From: Fontibacter flavus
Lineage (GTDB): Bacteria; Bacteroidota; Bacteroidia; Cytophagales; Cyclobacteriaceae
Direction: 5' to 3'
Length of the DNA stretch: 64,000 nucleotides
Assembly: GCF_042432905.1 (NCBI RefSeq)
Contig: NZ_JBHLWI010000004.1
Span: forward strand, 124,001-188,000
A program made the position numbers and the translations under genes. The notes under the pieces were generated by a model. It was not told where the DNA came from and searched no databases. It worked only from the letters and a program-made list of their open reading frames with translations. This document shows positions 44,211-52,495 of this stretch, piece after piece (positions within the stretch are counted from its first letter, which is position 1; every line of letters begins with the position of its first letter).

Positions 44211-45485
44211 ATGATGGAAACAATAAACTCAAGCAAACAGGCCATTGAATTGGAAGACAAATATGGAGCACATAATTACCATCCCTTGCCTGTTGTGCTG
44301 TCCAGGGGAGAGGGCGTTTTTTTGTGGGATGTAGAAGGTAAAAAATACTATGATTTTCTTTCAGCTTATTCTGCTGTAAACCAAGGTCATTGTCATCCAA
44401 GGATCAAAGAGGCTTTGATCGAACAAGCTGGAACTTTGACCTTGACTTCAAGGGCATTTTATAATGATGTGCTAGGGCCCTTTGAGAAATATATTACTGA
44501 ATATTTCGGCTTTGATAAGGTGCTTCCTATGAATACAGGTGCCGAGGGTGTGGAAACTGCCATCAAAATTGCCAGAAAATGGGGCTATGAGAAAAAAGGA
44601 GTAGCAGAAGGTATGGCGAAGATTGTTGTAGCCGAAAACAACTTCCACGGAAGGACCTCTACAATTATTTCATTTTCATCTGATGCGAATGCAAGGAAGA
44701 ATTTCGGCCCATATATGACGGGTTTTGTCAGTATTCCCTATAATGACATCGAAGCATTGAAGACTGCTTTGAAAGATGAAAATGTAGTGGCGTTTTTGGT
44801 AGAACCAATTCAAGGTGAGGCTGGCGTATATACACCGGCAGAGGATTTTATCCAATTGGCAGCGGAAGCTTGTAAGTCCAAAAATGTGCTTTTCATTGCG
44901 GATGAGATTCAGACGGGAATAGCCAGGACAGGCTCATTATTGGCAGTCTGTGGTAATTGTTCCTGCGAAGGACATTGTGAAAGACAGTCTACCTATGTGA
45001 AACCTGACCTGTTGATTTTAGGCAAAGCCATTTCTGGAGGCTTTTATCCAGTTTCTGCTGTTTTGGCAGATAACTATATCATGGATGTTATCAAGCCGGG
45101 AACCCACGGATCTACTTTCGGTGGCAATCCCCTGGGAGCAAAAGTGGCCATGACTGCATTGGAGGTAGTTAGAGATGAAAAACTGGCCCAAAATGCCAGG
45201 AAATTAGGTAAAATCTTCCGTGAGCGCATGCAGGTTTTGGTCGAAAAATACAGCATTCTAAAATTGGTAAGAGGAAAAGGTTTGCTAAATGCTATAGTGG
45301 TCAATGATTCACCGGACAGCAGCACTGCTTGGGATATGTGCGTGGCATTAAAAGATAACGGGCTATTGGCCAAACCAACACATGGTAATATCATCCGTTT
45401 TGCCCCACCTTTGGTGATGACAGAAGAACAACTGCATGATTGCTGTGATATCATTGAAAAGGTGGTGAGGGAGTTTGAAAAGTAG
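44211..45485 (+). CDS. rocD: Ornithine--oxo-acid transaminase
   Basis: The PLP enzyme has about 424 residues from MMETINSS; an upstream TTG would add 16 residues but lies in the promoter. Class III aminotransferase motifs include NTGAEGVETAIKIARKWGY and the PLP lysine in LILGKAISGGFYPVS. It converts ornithine and 2-oxoglutarate to glutamate semialdehyde and glutamate, feeding PruA encoded 4 kb upstream. A cysteine-rich insert (CGNCSCEGHCERQ) lies before the PLP lysine; it also occurs in other Bacteroidetes ornithine aminotransferases as far as I recall. Confidence 0.92.
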   Translation: MMETINSSKQAIELEDKYGAHNYHPLPVVLSRGEGVFLWDVEGKKYYDFLSAYSAVNQGHCHPRIKEALIEQAGTLTLTSRAFYNDVLGPFEKYITEYFGFDKVLPMNTGAEGVETAIKIARKWGYEKKGVAEGMAKIVVAENNFHGRTSTIISFSSDANARKNFGPYMTGFVSIPYNDIEALKTALKDENVVAFLVEPIQGEAGVYTPAEDFIQLAAEACKSKNVLFIADEIQTGIARTGSLLAVCGNCSCEGHCERQSTYVKPDLLILGKAISGGFYPVSAVLADNYIMDVIKPGTHGSTFGGNPLGAKVAMTALEVVRDEKLAQNARKLGKIFRERMQVLVEKYSILKLVRGKGLLNAIVVNDSPDSSTAWDMCVALKDNGLLAKPTHGNIIRFAPPLVMTEEQLHDCCDIIEKVVREFEK

Positions 45486-45546
45486 AAGTAGATTAAACAG
45501 ATTCTGATTATGTGCTATTCTGTCAGTAGACGAATAATCCTTTGAT

Positions 45547-45748
45547 TTTGGAATAGAAGCTTACTTTCCAGTAGGCAGGACCGATGACGGAAGTCCGAAG
45601 AAGGCAAAGATTTGGAGTTTACTACGTAATATAGCCTTGGGAATAAGCTACTGGCAAAGTTCCAAATATTCATGAAACAGGAATACTAGTATGATTCATG
45701 TTTCAAAAACCCTTCAAGTGAATGAAAAGCTTGAAGGGTTTTTTAATT
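45547..45748 (+). ncRNA. Candidate structured small RNA with its own terminator
   Basis: The spacer after rocD contains nested pairing: TTTGGAA (45547-45553) with TTCCAAA (45661-45667), and CCAGTAG (45568-45574) with CTACTGG (45648-45654). These enclose hairpins GGAC/GTCC (45578-45596) and AAGGC/GCCTT (45601-45638, with inner TTAC-TAC-GTAA). A hairpin GAAAC/GTTTC follows, then terminator arms aaaacccttcaag (45707-45719) and complement (45731-45743) with Ts. No open frame fills it. A 6S-like RNA is one possibility; it is not identified. Confidence 0.45.
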
Positions 45749-45793
45749 TTTATTTTAATGAGGATAATTTTTTAAAGCCTATTCTGGTTTTTT

Positions 45794-45801
45794 TACCTTT
45801 G
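45794..45801 (+). promoter_or_regulatory. -7 element of the HAD phosphatase gene
   Basis: TACCTTTG is a perfect TAnnTTTG match 22 bases before the start codon at 45823. Confidence 0.5.
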
Positions 45802-45822
45802 GGCCGTCAAACCTGTTAACAC

Positions 45823-46473
45823 ATGAGCAAAGCCATTATTTTCGATATGGATGGGGTGATATGTCATACCAATCCCTTTCATTCCATCGCCTTTAAAGAG
45901 TTTTTTGCTAAAAGGAATCTTTTCCCAACAGAGGAAGAGTTTGCACTTCACATGTATGGGAAGAATAATTCCTATATTCTAAGCCATTTTTTGGGAAGAA
46001 AAATTGAAGGGCAGGAGTTATTGGATTTGGAGTTTGAGAAAGAAAGTTTGTTCCGTGAAATTTATAAAGAACAGGTTAATCCGATATCAGGTTTTATGGA
46101 GTTTTTTGATTCCCTTAAGAAGGAAGGACTTAAAACTGGTGTAGCTACTTCTGCTCCATTGGCTAATCTGGAATTGATAGCAGGAACGTTGAGTTTAATT
46201 GATAGGATGGAATCCATCCTCGCAAGCGAACATGTGACCAAGCATAAGCCTGACCCTGAGGTATACCTGAAATCCTCTTATAATCTTGAGGTGGAGCCAG
46301 ATTTCTGTATCGTGTTTGAAGATTCTTTTTCGGGAGTTACAGCAGCCAAGAATGCTGGAATGAAGGTAGTAGGAGTGTTGTCTTCACATTCGAAAGAAGA
46401 ATTGCCGGTTTGTGATTACTATATTAATGACTATATCGGATTGGATGTGAATAGAATATTAAGCTTGCTTTAG
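45823..46473 (+). CDS. HAD-family phosphatase, beta-phosphoglucomutase-like
   Basis: The 216-residue protein has the subclass I HAD motifs AIIFDMDGVICHT (nucleophile Asp and general acid Asp), VATSAPLANLE, KHKPDPEVYL and VFEDSFSGVTAAKNAG. The helical cap lies at about residues 18-90. It resembles beta-phosphoglucomutase and sugar phosphatases such as YcjU or YniC, but the substrate is unknown. It is transcribed from its own promoter just after the candidate small RNA. Confidence 0.85.
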   Translation: MSKAIIFDMDGVICHTNPFHSIAFKEFFAKRNLFPTEEEFALHMYGKNNSYILSHFLGRKIEGQELLDLEFEKESLFREIYKEQVNPISGFMEFFDSLKKEGLKTGVATSAPLANLELIAGTLSLIDRMESILASEHVTKHKPDPEVYLKSSYNLEVEPDFCIVFEDSFSGVTAAKNAGMKVVGVLSSHSKEELPVCDYYINDYIGLDVNRILSLL

Positions 46474-46517
46474 AGAACTAATTTCAAAAAAAATCAGGGT
46501 TCCCCCAATGATTTTGC

Positions 46518-46683
46518 TTAACATTATTTTAAGGATTTTTTAATATTAAGTCATGACTTAACATTAGCTTAATATTTAAAAATTTAAAATTTTGAAGACT
46601 TTATCAAGTTTTTCAATGCGTTGATTGTCCGGAAACTCCAATTCTTACCCTTTGTTGATATGTCGATTAACAAATTGATAACA
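46518..46683 (+). promoter_or_regulatory. Array of PhoB-type TTAACA half sites upstream of the porin gene
   Basis: TTAACA-like hexamers recur in 11-base phase at 46518, 46529 (TTAAGG), 46540 (TTAATA), then 46558 (TTAACA) and 46569 (TTAATA), and again at 46667 (TTAACA) and 46678 (ATAACA). This matches the TTAACA-N5-TTAACA type of Pho box, and the last pair lies about 32 bases upstream of a -7-like CAACTTTG (46715-46722). The downstream gene is a phosphate-type porin. Assignment to PhoB is inference. Confidence 0.6.
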
Positions 46684-46768
46684 GTTAAGACATCATAAAG
46701 AAATATTGACGCCGCAACTTTGCATCGCTGTACAATAAGTATCCAATACTTAAAAAAATATTTCTGAC

Positions 46769-47980
46769 ATGCGGATAAAATTCGCTTTAGCCTTCACTGT
46801 ATTGGTGCTGGCATTTGTCGACGTTTTTGCAAGGGACGTTGATGAAGATTCTCTATATACCGTAGAGGAAAAAAAACAAGTTAAAAAGAGCTGGTATGAG
46901 ACCATTCAACTTCGGGGTTATGCGCAGTTGAGGTATAATGGTTTGTTTGAAACAAATCCTGACCTGAAGTGTGATCAATGTGATAAATCTTGGGGAGGTG
47001 AAGGAGGAGGTTTCTTCTTTCGAAGGATACGGATGATATTCTATGGACAGATCCATGAAAGGGTGTATATGTACATACAGCCTGATTTCGCATCGGGGGG
47101 AAATAATTTCGCTCAAATCAGGGATGCCTATTTTGATTTGGGGTTAGACGCTAAACAGGAATTCAGATTGCGAATTGGTCAGTCTAAGGTGCCTTTTGGT
47201 TTTGAAAACCTTCAATCATCACAGAATAGGATTCCTTTAGATCGTCATGATGGGCTTAATTCTGCTGTGGCTAACGAACGGGATATTGGGGTAATGTTCT
47301 ATTATGCACCAATCGAGATCAGGAAGAGATTCAGTAGTTTGGTGTCTTCCGGATTAAAGGGTTCTGGTGATTATGGGGTCTTGGGCATAGGACTTTACAA
47401 CGGTCAGACGGCCAATGCGCCTGAAAAAAACAAGTCTTTTCACTTAGTGTCAAGAGCGACCTGGCCTTGGGAATTGAACTCTGGACAGATCATTGAAACC
47501 TCTTTTCAGGCTTATACAGGAAAGTTTGTAATCAATAGAAATCCCCAGACAGATTTTACCCAAACCGAATTTGAGGAATATAGGTATGGTCCATCTCTGA
47601 TTATATACCCCCAGCCATTTGGTCTTCAGGCCGAGTTCAATTGGGGCCGTGGTCCTGAATATGATCCGGAAACAAACACTGTAAAAGATGCACCTATTAG
47701 AGGTGGGTATGTGATGGCCACTTATATGCTAAAAGCCCAAAAGGATATTTTCATACCTTTTACTAGGTACCATTATTATAAAGGAGGTAAAAAGCATGAG
47801 TTGGATGCAACCAGACATAGGGTAAACGAACTCGAGATAGGCATTGAATGGCAGCCGCATAAGGCTTTTGAATTGGTAGCGATGTACACCATTTCAGATA
47901 GAACCTTTGAAAACTCTCTTAACCCTGATAATAGACAAAAAGGAAGTTTGCTGAGGTTACAGGCCCAGGTGAATTTCTAA
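46769..47980 (+). CDS. Porin of the phosphate-selective OprO/OprP type
   Basis: The 403-residue exported protein (signal ending VDVFA) has the layout of phosphate-selective porins O and P. It has RIRMIFYGQIHERVYMYIQP, the family FRLRIGQSKVPFGFENLQSS, and a C-terminal strand ending RLQAQVNF with a terminal Phe as needed for barrel assembly. It would form an outer-membrane channel for phosphate or pyrophosphate. PhoB-type sites upstream support control by phosphate starvation. Confidence 0.85.
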   Translation: MRIKFALAFTVLVLAFVDVFARDVDEDSLYTVEEKKQVKKSWYETIQLRGYAQLRYNGLFETNPDLKCDQCDKSWGGEGGGFFFRRIRMIFYGQIHERVYMYIQPDFASGGNNFAQIRDAYFDLGLDAKQEFRLRIGQSKVPFGFENLQSSQNRIPLDRHDGLNSAVANERDIGVMFYYAPIEIRKRFSSLVSSGLKGSGDYGVLGIGLYNGQTANAPEKNKSFHLVSRATWPWELNSGQIIETSFQAYTGKFVINRNPQTDFTQTEFEEYRYGPSLIIYPQPFGLQAEFNWGRGPEYDPETNTVKDAPIRGGYVMATYMLKAQKDIFIPFTRYHYYKGGKKHELDATRHRVNELEIGIEWQPHKAFELVAMYTISDRTFENSLNPDNRQKGSLLRLQAQVNF

Positions 47981-48016
47981 AAAAATAAATAACGTTTAGT
48001 TTATATTGTGTGAAAG

Positions 48017-48044
48017 CAGGTCCCATTGGAGACCTGTTTTTTTT
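48017..48044 (+). terminator. Terminator of the porin gene
   Basis: Arms caggtc and gacctg (48017-48036) with a T8 run; it separates the porin gene from the convergent DUF2490 gene. Confidence 0.75.
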
Positions 48045-48068
48045 GGTATTCACTGTTAAGTTAAATTT

Positions 48069-48803
48069 TTACCTGGAGCTAAAATCCATTTTGTGAAGAA
48101 TGGTAAACCTCCCGGAGTTGATGAATTCATTGTTTTGGGTCTGTGGGAAATGCTGGTAAATCATCTGGTAGGTGATCGAAAGGTCAACCTGTTTGCCAGC
48201 GGATAAGATTAGGCCGGCCAATGTTCTGTTTTGATTAAAAAGGCTACCTTTTGAAAAATTACCTGCATTGAACATGATTTCATTTGCTGTATACCACTGA
48301 ATTCCCTTCAGATTTTCGAAGATCGGTCCCTGAAGCTGTAAGGCATACCTAAGTCGGTTGAAAGTATCGTAAGAATATGTTTTTGTTTTAAATTCCGGCA
48401 TAACTTCAATAAATCGCTGCTCGGCTCTAAAGCGATGTGTTAAATGAATTTTCGAATAATTACGGTTTACCTGTAGTTGTTGCCAAATTCTGTTTTCATC
48501 TAATAAAATTGGTTCGCCTTTTTCCAAATAGGTTCCAAACCATGCATAGCCGGCGCTCAATGAAATATTTTTGGGTGTGAAATAACTGAACCCAGCTCTG
48601 GCAGCCACCAGACTTGGGTAAAATAAGGTAGTGCCTTTGGTGCGGTGATTGAGATCAAAAGTAACTCCCCATTTATCCGAAATTTTTGTTTGGTTATTGT
48701 ATGTCAGCCATTTTTGAAAGTCTTGTTGGCCAAAAACTGTTCCTGTCAAGACACTTGAAGTAAACAATAAGAGTAGGATGGTCAAGCTTTTTTTCATGTT
48801 CAT
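48069..48803 (-). CDS. DUF2490-family exported protein
   Basis: The 244-residue protein has a signal peptide ending TVFGQ. The DUF2490 pattern begins at once (DFQKWLTYNNQTKISDKWGV) and strands such as HRFRAEQRFIEV and LQLQGPIFENLKGI follow, as in this outer-membrane-type family of Bacteroidetes. Function unknown. It is divergent from hemB, with a Crp/Fnr-like palindrome about 70 bases upstream of its start codon. Confidence 0.82.
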   Translation of the reverse strand: MNMKKSLTILLLLFTSSVLTGTVFGQQDFQKWLTYNNQTKISDKWGVTFDLNHRTKGTTLFYPSLVAARAGFSYFTPKNISLSAGYAWFGTYLEKGEPILLDENRIWQQLQVNRNYSKIHLTHRFRAEQRFIEVMPEFKTKTYSYDTFNRLRYALQLQGPIFENLKGIQWYTANEIMFNAGNFSKGSLFNQNRTLAGLILSAGKQVDLSITYQMIYQHFPQTQNNEFINSGRFTILHKMDFSSR

Positions 48804-48873
48804 AACCTCATTAAAATTCTGTGCATTTGGGATTGGGCGATACCTAATTTATTTTTTTAATCAAAAATTAGAA

Positions 48874-48889
48874 TGTGACAAAAGTTACA
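48874..48889. promoter_or_regulatory. Crp/Fnr-like palindrome in the DUF2490-hemB spacer
   Basis: TGTGACAAAAGTTACA fits the Crp/Fnr-family form TGTGA-N6-TTACA with one mismatch from perfect symmetry. It lies between divergent genes and could control either. The binding protein is not known. Confidence 0.4.
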
Positions 48890-49022
48890 TTGAGGGTATA
48901 TGCTATTTTATTTTTTATCGAAAGGAAAATTTACAGGATGATTGGTTGGCTTTATGATCGAATAGGGGGAACGAAAGGTATTTATTATTCTTTTTTGGAA
49001 TTTTCCTGTAGCTAATTATAGT

Positions 49023-49030
49023 TAACTTTG
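49023..49030 (+). promoter_or_regulatory. -7 element of the hemB promoter
   Basis: TAACTTTG is a perfect TAnnTTTG match 31 bases before the hemB start codon. A TTTG at 48994-48997 is slightly too far for the usual -33 element. Confidence 0.5.
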
Positions 49031-49053
49031 TGTGACCAAAAAACAAAACTGAC

Positions 49054-50028
49054 ATGCTCAGAAGACCTAGAAGAAACAGGAAATCGCAAGGCATCCGCAA
49101 CATGGTGGAGGAAACCAGGCTTTCCGTTAAGGATTTTATATTCCCGATGTTCCTAATTGATGGGATCAATCAAAAAGTTGAAGTGGCTTCTATGCCTGGG
49201 ATTTACAGGTTGTCCCTAGACCTCATGCTTCAGGAAATAGAAGATTGTATGAAACTGGGGATTATGGCTTTTGATATTTTTCCAGCTTATCCAGAGAGTA
49301 AGAAAGATAAATTTGCAACTGAGAGTTATAATCCTGAGACTTTTTACTTAAAAGCTATTCAAAAAATCAAAACCACCTTTCCAGAGGCAGTGGTGATGAC
49401 AGATGTGGCGATGGATCCCTACAGTTCGGATGGTCACGATGGTCTGGTTCAGGATGGAAAAATAATGAACGATGAGACACTCGAAATCTTAGGTAAGATG
49501 TCTTTGGCTCAAGCCCAGGCAGGGGCTGATATCTTAGGCCCTTCCGATATGATGGATGGCCGCGTTGGTTACATTCGAAGTGTCCTGGATGAACATGGTT
49601 ACACCGATGTGTCCATCATGTCCTACACGGCAAAATATGCCTCTGCATTTTATGGCCCTTTCCGGGATGCCTTGGATTCTGCACCGAAGATGGGAGATAA
49701 AAAAACCTATCAAATGGATCCTGCCAATTATTACGAGGCCTTGATTGAGGCAGATTTGGATACGGAGGAAGGTGCTGATTTTCTGATGGTCAAGCCTGCC
49801 CTAGCCTACTTGGATGTTATCCGCTTACTCAAAGACAACTCCAATCTACCCATAGCCGCCTACAATGTCAGTGGAGAATATGCCATGATCAAAGCTTCCG
49901 CCGAGCGTGGCTGGATCGATGGAGAACGGGCTATGCTGGAAAGTCTACTCAGTATCAAGCGCGCCGGGGCGAATGTGATTTTGAGTTATTTTGCGAAGGA
50001 ATTTGGTTTGTTGGAAAAGAACAGGTAA
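49054..50028 (+). CDS. hemB: Porphobilinogen synthase (delta-aminolevulinic acid dehydratase)
   Basis: The 324-residue protein is full length for the family. It has the active-site region MSYTAKYASAFYGPFRDA, the catalytic MVKPALAYLD (Schiff-base lysine) and SGEYAMIKASAERGW near the C-terminus. The metal region VMTDVAMDPYSSDGHDG lacks the zinc cysteines and carries Asp, as in Mg-type enzymes. It condenses two 5-aminolevulinate to porphobilinogen; hemE is 8 kb downstream. Its 3' end (from 49888) recurs as a diverged copy at 52768-52902. Confidence 0.96.
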   Translation: MLRRPRRNRKSQGIRNMVEETRLSVKDFIFPMFLIDGINQKVEVASMPGIYRLSLDLMLQEIEDCMKLGIMAFDIFPAYPESKKDKFATESYNPETFYLKAIQKIKTTFPEAVVMTDVAMDPYSSDGHDGLVQDGKIMNDETLEILGKMSLAQAQAGADILGPSDMMDGRVGYIRSVLDEHGYTDVSIMSYTAKYASAFYGPFRDALDSAPKMGDKKTYQMDPANYYEALIEADLDTEEGADFLMVKPALAYLDVIRLLKDNSNLPIAAYNVSGEYAMIKASAERGWIDGERAMLESLLSIKRAGANVILSYFAKEFGLLEKNR

Positions 50029-50071
50029 ATGATTCTTTTTTCAAAGGAAAGTTTCAGCTTATATTTTATTG

Positions 50072-50100
50072 AAAAATACCCAAAATTGGGTATTTTTTTT
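50072..50100 (+). terminator. Terminator after hemB
   Basis: Arms aaaaatacccaa (50072-50083) and ttgggtattttt (50086-50097) with a T run. Its sequence differs from the terminator behind the second hemB end. Confidence 0.7.
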
Positions 50101-50141
50101 GTCAACTATAGTCCTTTTCTTTGAAACTAACCAATTTCACT

Positions 50142-50171
50142 ATGAAACTACCCCCCCCACACACACACACA
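50142..50171 (+). repeat. ATG followed by a C8-(AC)6 slippage-prone tract
   Basis: The ATG at 50142 is followed by C8 (50151-50158) and (AC)6 (50159-50170). In the present sequence the ATG frame meets a stop at 50184-50186, while the frame of the downstream gene encodes a signal peptide without an ATG. Losing one C or gaining one AC unit would join them. Confidence 0.7.
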
Positions 50172-50259
50172 TTTACTATCATTTAGTCTAATCTTTTTAG
50201 CGCTAATCTCATTTTGGTCCTGTACGCTCAATGAAATTGAGACTCCCTCACAATTAGAG

Positions 50260-51552
50260 GTGGCAGACCCACTTTCAAAGTCAAAGGATTACTATAATCA
50301 AGAAAAAACAACCCAAGGGAGCATGTATGCAAGAATACAGGCAGAACTTGAAGTTTATCCATATTGGGAAAGTTCAAAGTATCTAGCGGATGAGCAGATT
50401 TTAATAGTAGCTGCCCATAGAAAAGTACAGGCAACCTATGCAAATGAATATCTACGCAGAATAGTATTTGAATTTGATGCTAGGGGCCAAGTGATTAGAG
50501 GTGGTGTTTTAGAAATGTCCACCAAAGAGGAAAACTTGCTGCTAATCAATGAAGATATTTTAATCGAGGGCTTTCTGAATGGCATAAAATCTCCCAAAGT
50601 AACCTATTTATGGTCTGATTTTGCTTCTAGGCTTGTCGATGGTCTTCAAGCAAACGGATTGTCAGTTGAGCGATCCTTAGACCGTTTTCTCCAATCAAAC
50701 ACAGATGTTTCAAATTTCAATTTTGAAAATTGCATAGACTGGTATTGGGTATATAGTAATGGCTATGAAGAGTACAGTCATACAACTTGCGGATCAAGTT
50801 GCGAAGGAAATGGCCAAGACGCTTGCTTGGATGATGGACAAAATGGTGGAGTAGGTGGAAATGGATTAGAGACCGAAGAGGAGGAGGAAATTGATATTGA
50901 GGAGCTTACAAATTGTCACCAAATGTTAATCAATACGCTTATAGGCAGTACGAAGGAAGAATTCAAAAAGATATTTGATAAGTTTGAAGGCAATAGTTTG
51001 CTTGTATCAATGAATTTCAATGTGAAAATACAATATTCTACCGAGTATTCAGCAACTGCCTGGACTCATCCTAAAATAGAAAACAACTTTGCGAAGATTT
51101 ACATTCATGAAGAGAACAATGCAGGAGCGACAGATTTATCTCTGGCGCGTACGGTAATGCATGAAATGCTTCACGCCTATTTGTTATTTATTCAAGACTT
51201 CCCCCAAACAGATCGTAGCCTCAATGGGCTATTGAATGCTTACATAGATAAATACAATGTTCCTGGAAACGAAGACTACAATGCTGCTCATCATAATTTA
51301 TTTGTAGAAGGCGCGTTTATAAATGACATAGCGGAAGAACTTAAGAATTTTGCATCAGCATTGGGTTATACCAGCCTCCTAAGTGATGCTCAATTCTTCA
51401 AAGACATGGCATGGGGTGGGCTTCATACGACAGATGTTTACAAAAAAATGTCATCTACTGAGCAACAAAGGCTTTATAGAAGGTATATGGCTGAACTTGG
51501 TGGCAATGAATTTGAGGGCATGCAACCAAAAGGAAAAAAAGCCTGTGAATAA
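50260..51552 (+). CDS. Putative zincin metalloprotease lipoprotein, start region out of frame
   Basis: The frame encodes 430 residues if begun at GTG 50260. Upstream in the same frame, with no start codon, is a strong lipoprotein signal (SLIFLALISFWSC, Cys at 50221). The true start is probably ATG 50142, now separated by a frame change in the C8-(AC)6 tract. The C-terminal half has a zincin motif VMHEMLHAYLLF (HExxH at 51160-51174) and a later AAHHNLFVEGAF that may give the third ligand. An acidic linker (TEEEEEIDIEE) precedes it. Family and substrate are unknown. Confidence 0.6.
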   Translation: MADPLSKSKDYYNQEKTTQGSMYARIQAELEVYPYWESSKYLADEQILIVAAHRKVQATYANEYLRRIVFEFDARGQVIRGGVLEMSTKEENLLLINEDILIEGFLNGIKSPKVTYLWSDFASRLVDGLQANGLSVERSLDRFLQSNTDVSNFNFENCIDWYWVYSNGYEEYSHTTCGSSCEGNGQDACLDDGQNGGVGGNGLETEEEEEIDIEELTNCHQMLINTLIGSTKEEFKKIFDKFEGNSLLVSMNFNVKIQYSTEYSATAWTHPKIENNFAKIYIHEENNAGATDLSLARTVMHEMLHAYLLFIQDFPQTDRSLNGLLNAYIDKYNVPGNEDYNAAHHNLFVEGAFINDIAEELKNFASALGYTSLLSDAQFFKDMAWGGLHTTDVYKKMSSTEQQRLYRRYMAELGGNEFEGMQPKGKKACE

Positions 51553-51553
51553 A

Positions 51554-52219
51554 ATGAGAAAACTAATACTGCTAACTATTCTTTCCCTATTGCTCATTTC
51601 ATGCAAAAATGACAATAATAAAAACCCTGGTTTAGAGAATTCGGATCAGCTTGACCTTACTGAAGTATATCCAGACGACCAATATATATGCGATTTCATC
51701 AATCAAATGATTGACAAGAAATTCCAAATTATCTATTATGATTTTGAAGATACTGTATACCTCCATCAATCTTCATTCACTGGTTTCGAAGAGCAATTTG
51801 GAAATCAGCTCAGAACACTATCAGGCATTGTTGATTTACAGAAGAGTAATACCAGATTAACGGAAAGTGACAGGTTTCCGGTTGAAAAAATCCTCTCTGA
51901 AGAGGATTTTCAGATAATTCGAAAACAGGCTAAGCAATCTTACATTTTCAAGGATTTTTGTCTTTCAGACCGGATTAATTTGCAGAATAATACGATTTCT
52001 AACTTTGAAGAAGAGAATGACGATGTTGAATTTAGGATAGTGACATTTTTAAATATTTCCAAGCCAGCATTTGTTCAAGATGGCAGATTTGCATTTATTT
52101 TTCTCGTTTACGAGACAGGATTTGGTAAGATGGTTTCGGGAAGTAGTTGGGCGGCATTATACGAGAATCAAAATGGGGAGTGGAATAAATGCTTTGCTAT
52201 TGAATTAGCTATGTTTTAA
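51554..52219 (+). CDS. Lipoprotein of unknown function, partner of the zincin gene
   Basis: The 221-residue product starts at the ATG one base after the zincin gene's stop; an earlier in-frame ATG lies inside that gene and would spoil the signal. The lipobox is LLLISC. The mature part contains YICDFINQMIDKKFQIIYYD and a C-terminal SWAALYENQNGEWNKC stretch. I recognise no family. The tight spacing implies an operon with the putative zincin. Confidence 0.7.
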   Translation: MRKLILLTILSLLLISCKNDNNKNPGLENSDQLDLTEVYPDDQYICDFINQMIDKKFQIIYYDFEDTVYLHQSSFTGFEEQFGNQLRTLSGIVDLQKSNTRLTESDRFPVEKILSEEDFQIIRKQAKQSYIFKDFCLSDRINLQNNTISNFEEENDDVEFRIVTFLNISKPAFVQDGRFAFIFLVYETGFGKMVSGSSWAALYENQNGEWNKCFAIELAMF

Positions 52220-52495
52220 AAAGCTGATTAGGAAGAGAAGTGTAAACCTATTGCATGGCAAAACTTCTATCTAATTGAAGATGTCTAGAAGTATTCAAGT
52301 CTCAAAGTTCCTTTGGGATTTGAATACTAAGGCAGTTGAATCTAGTATAACTAAAATAATTGTTTGTTCAAGCCATTTTATTTAGATTGTTAAAAAATGA
52401 CATTTAGAGAAGGAGTTTCTTGCATCAAACAATTAAGTATTGAAGATTTTTTGATGACCACATATCAAGGGACCACTCCTTAAGGCAAAAAAGGT

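Noticed and set aside
45578..45596. RNase P or SRP RNA signature in the ggaccgatgacggaagtcc hairpin
   Set aside because: It lacks the conserved cores of both RNAs (gaggaaagtcc context and the ggaagg tetraloop region), and the spacer is the wrong length for RNase P RNA.
51383..51553. Upstream start of the partner lipoprotein within the zincin gene
   Set aside because: It would place the lipoprotein signal in the middle of the protein; the ATG at 51554 gives a proper signal.
52220..52495. Possible gene or RNA in the 276-base spacer of the island
   Set aside because: No frame of useful length with a signal or family motif and no strong hairpin with a T run were seen.
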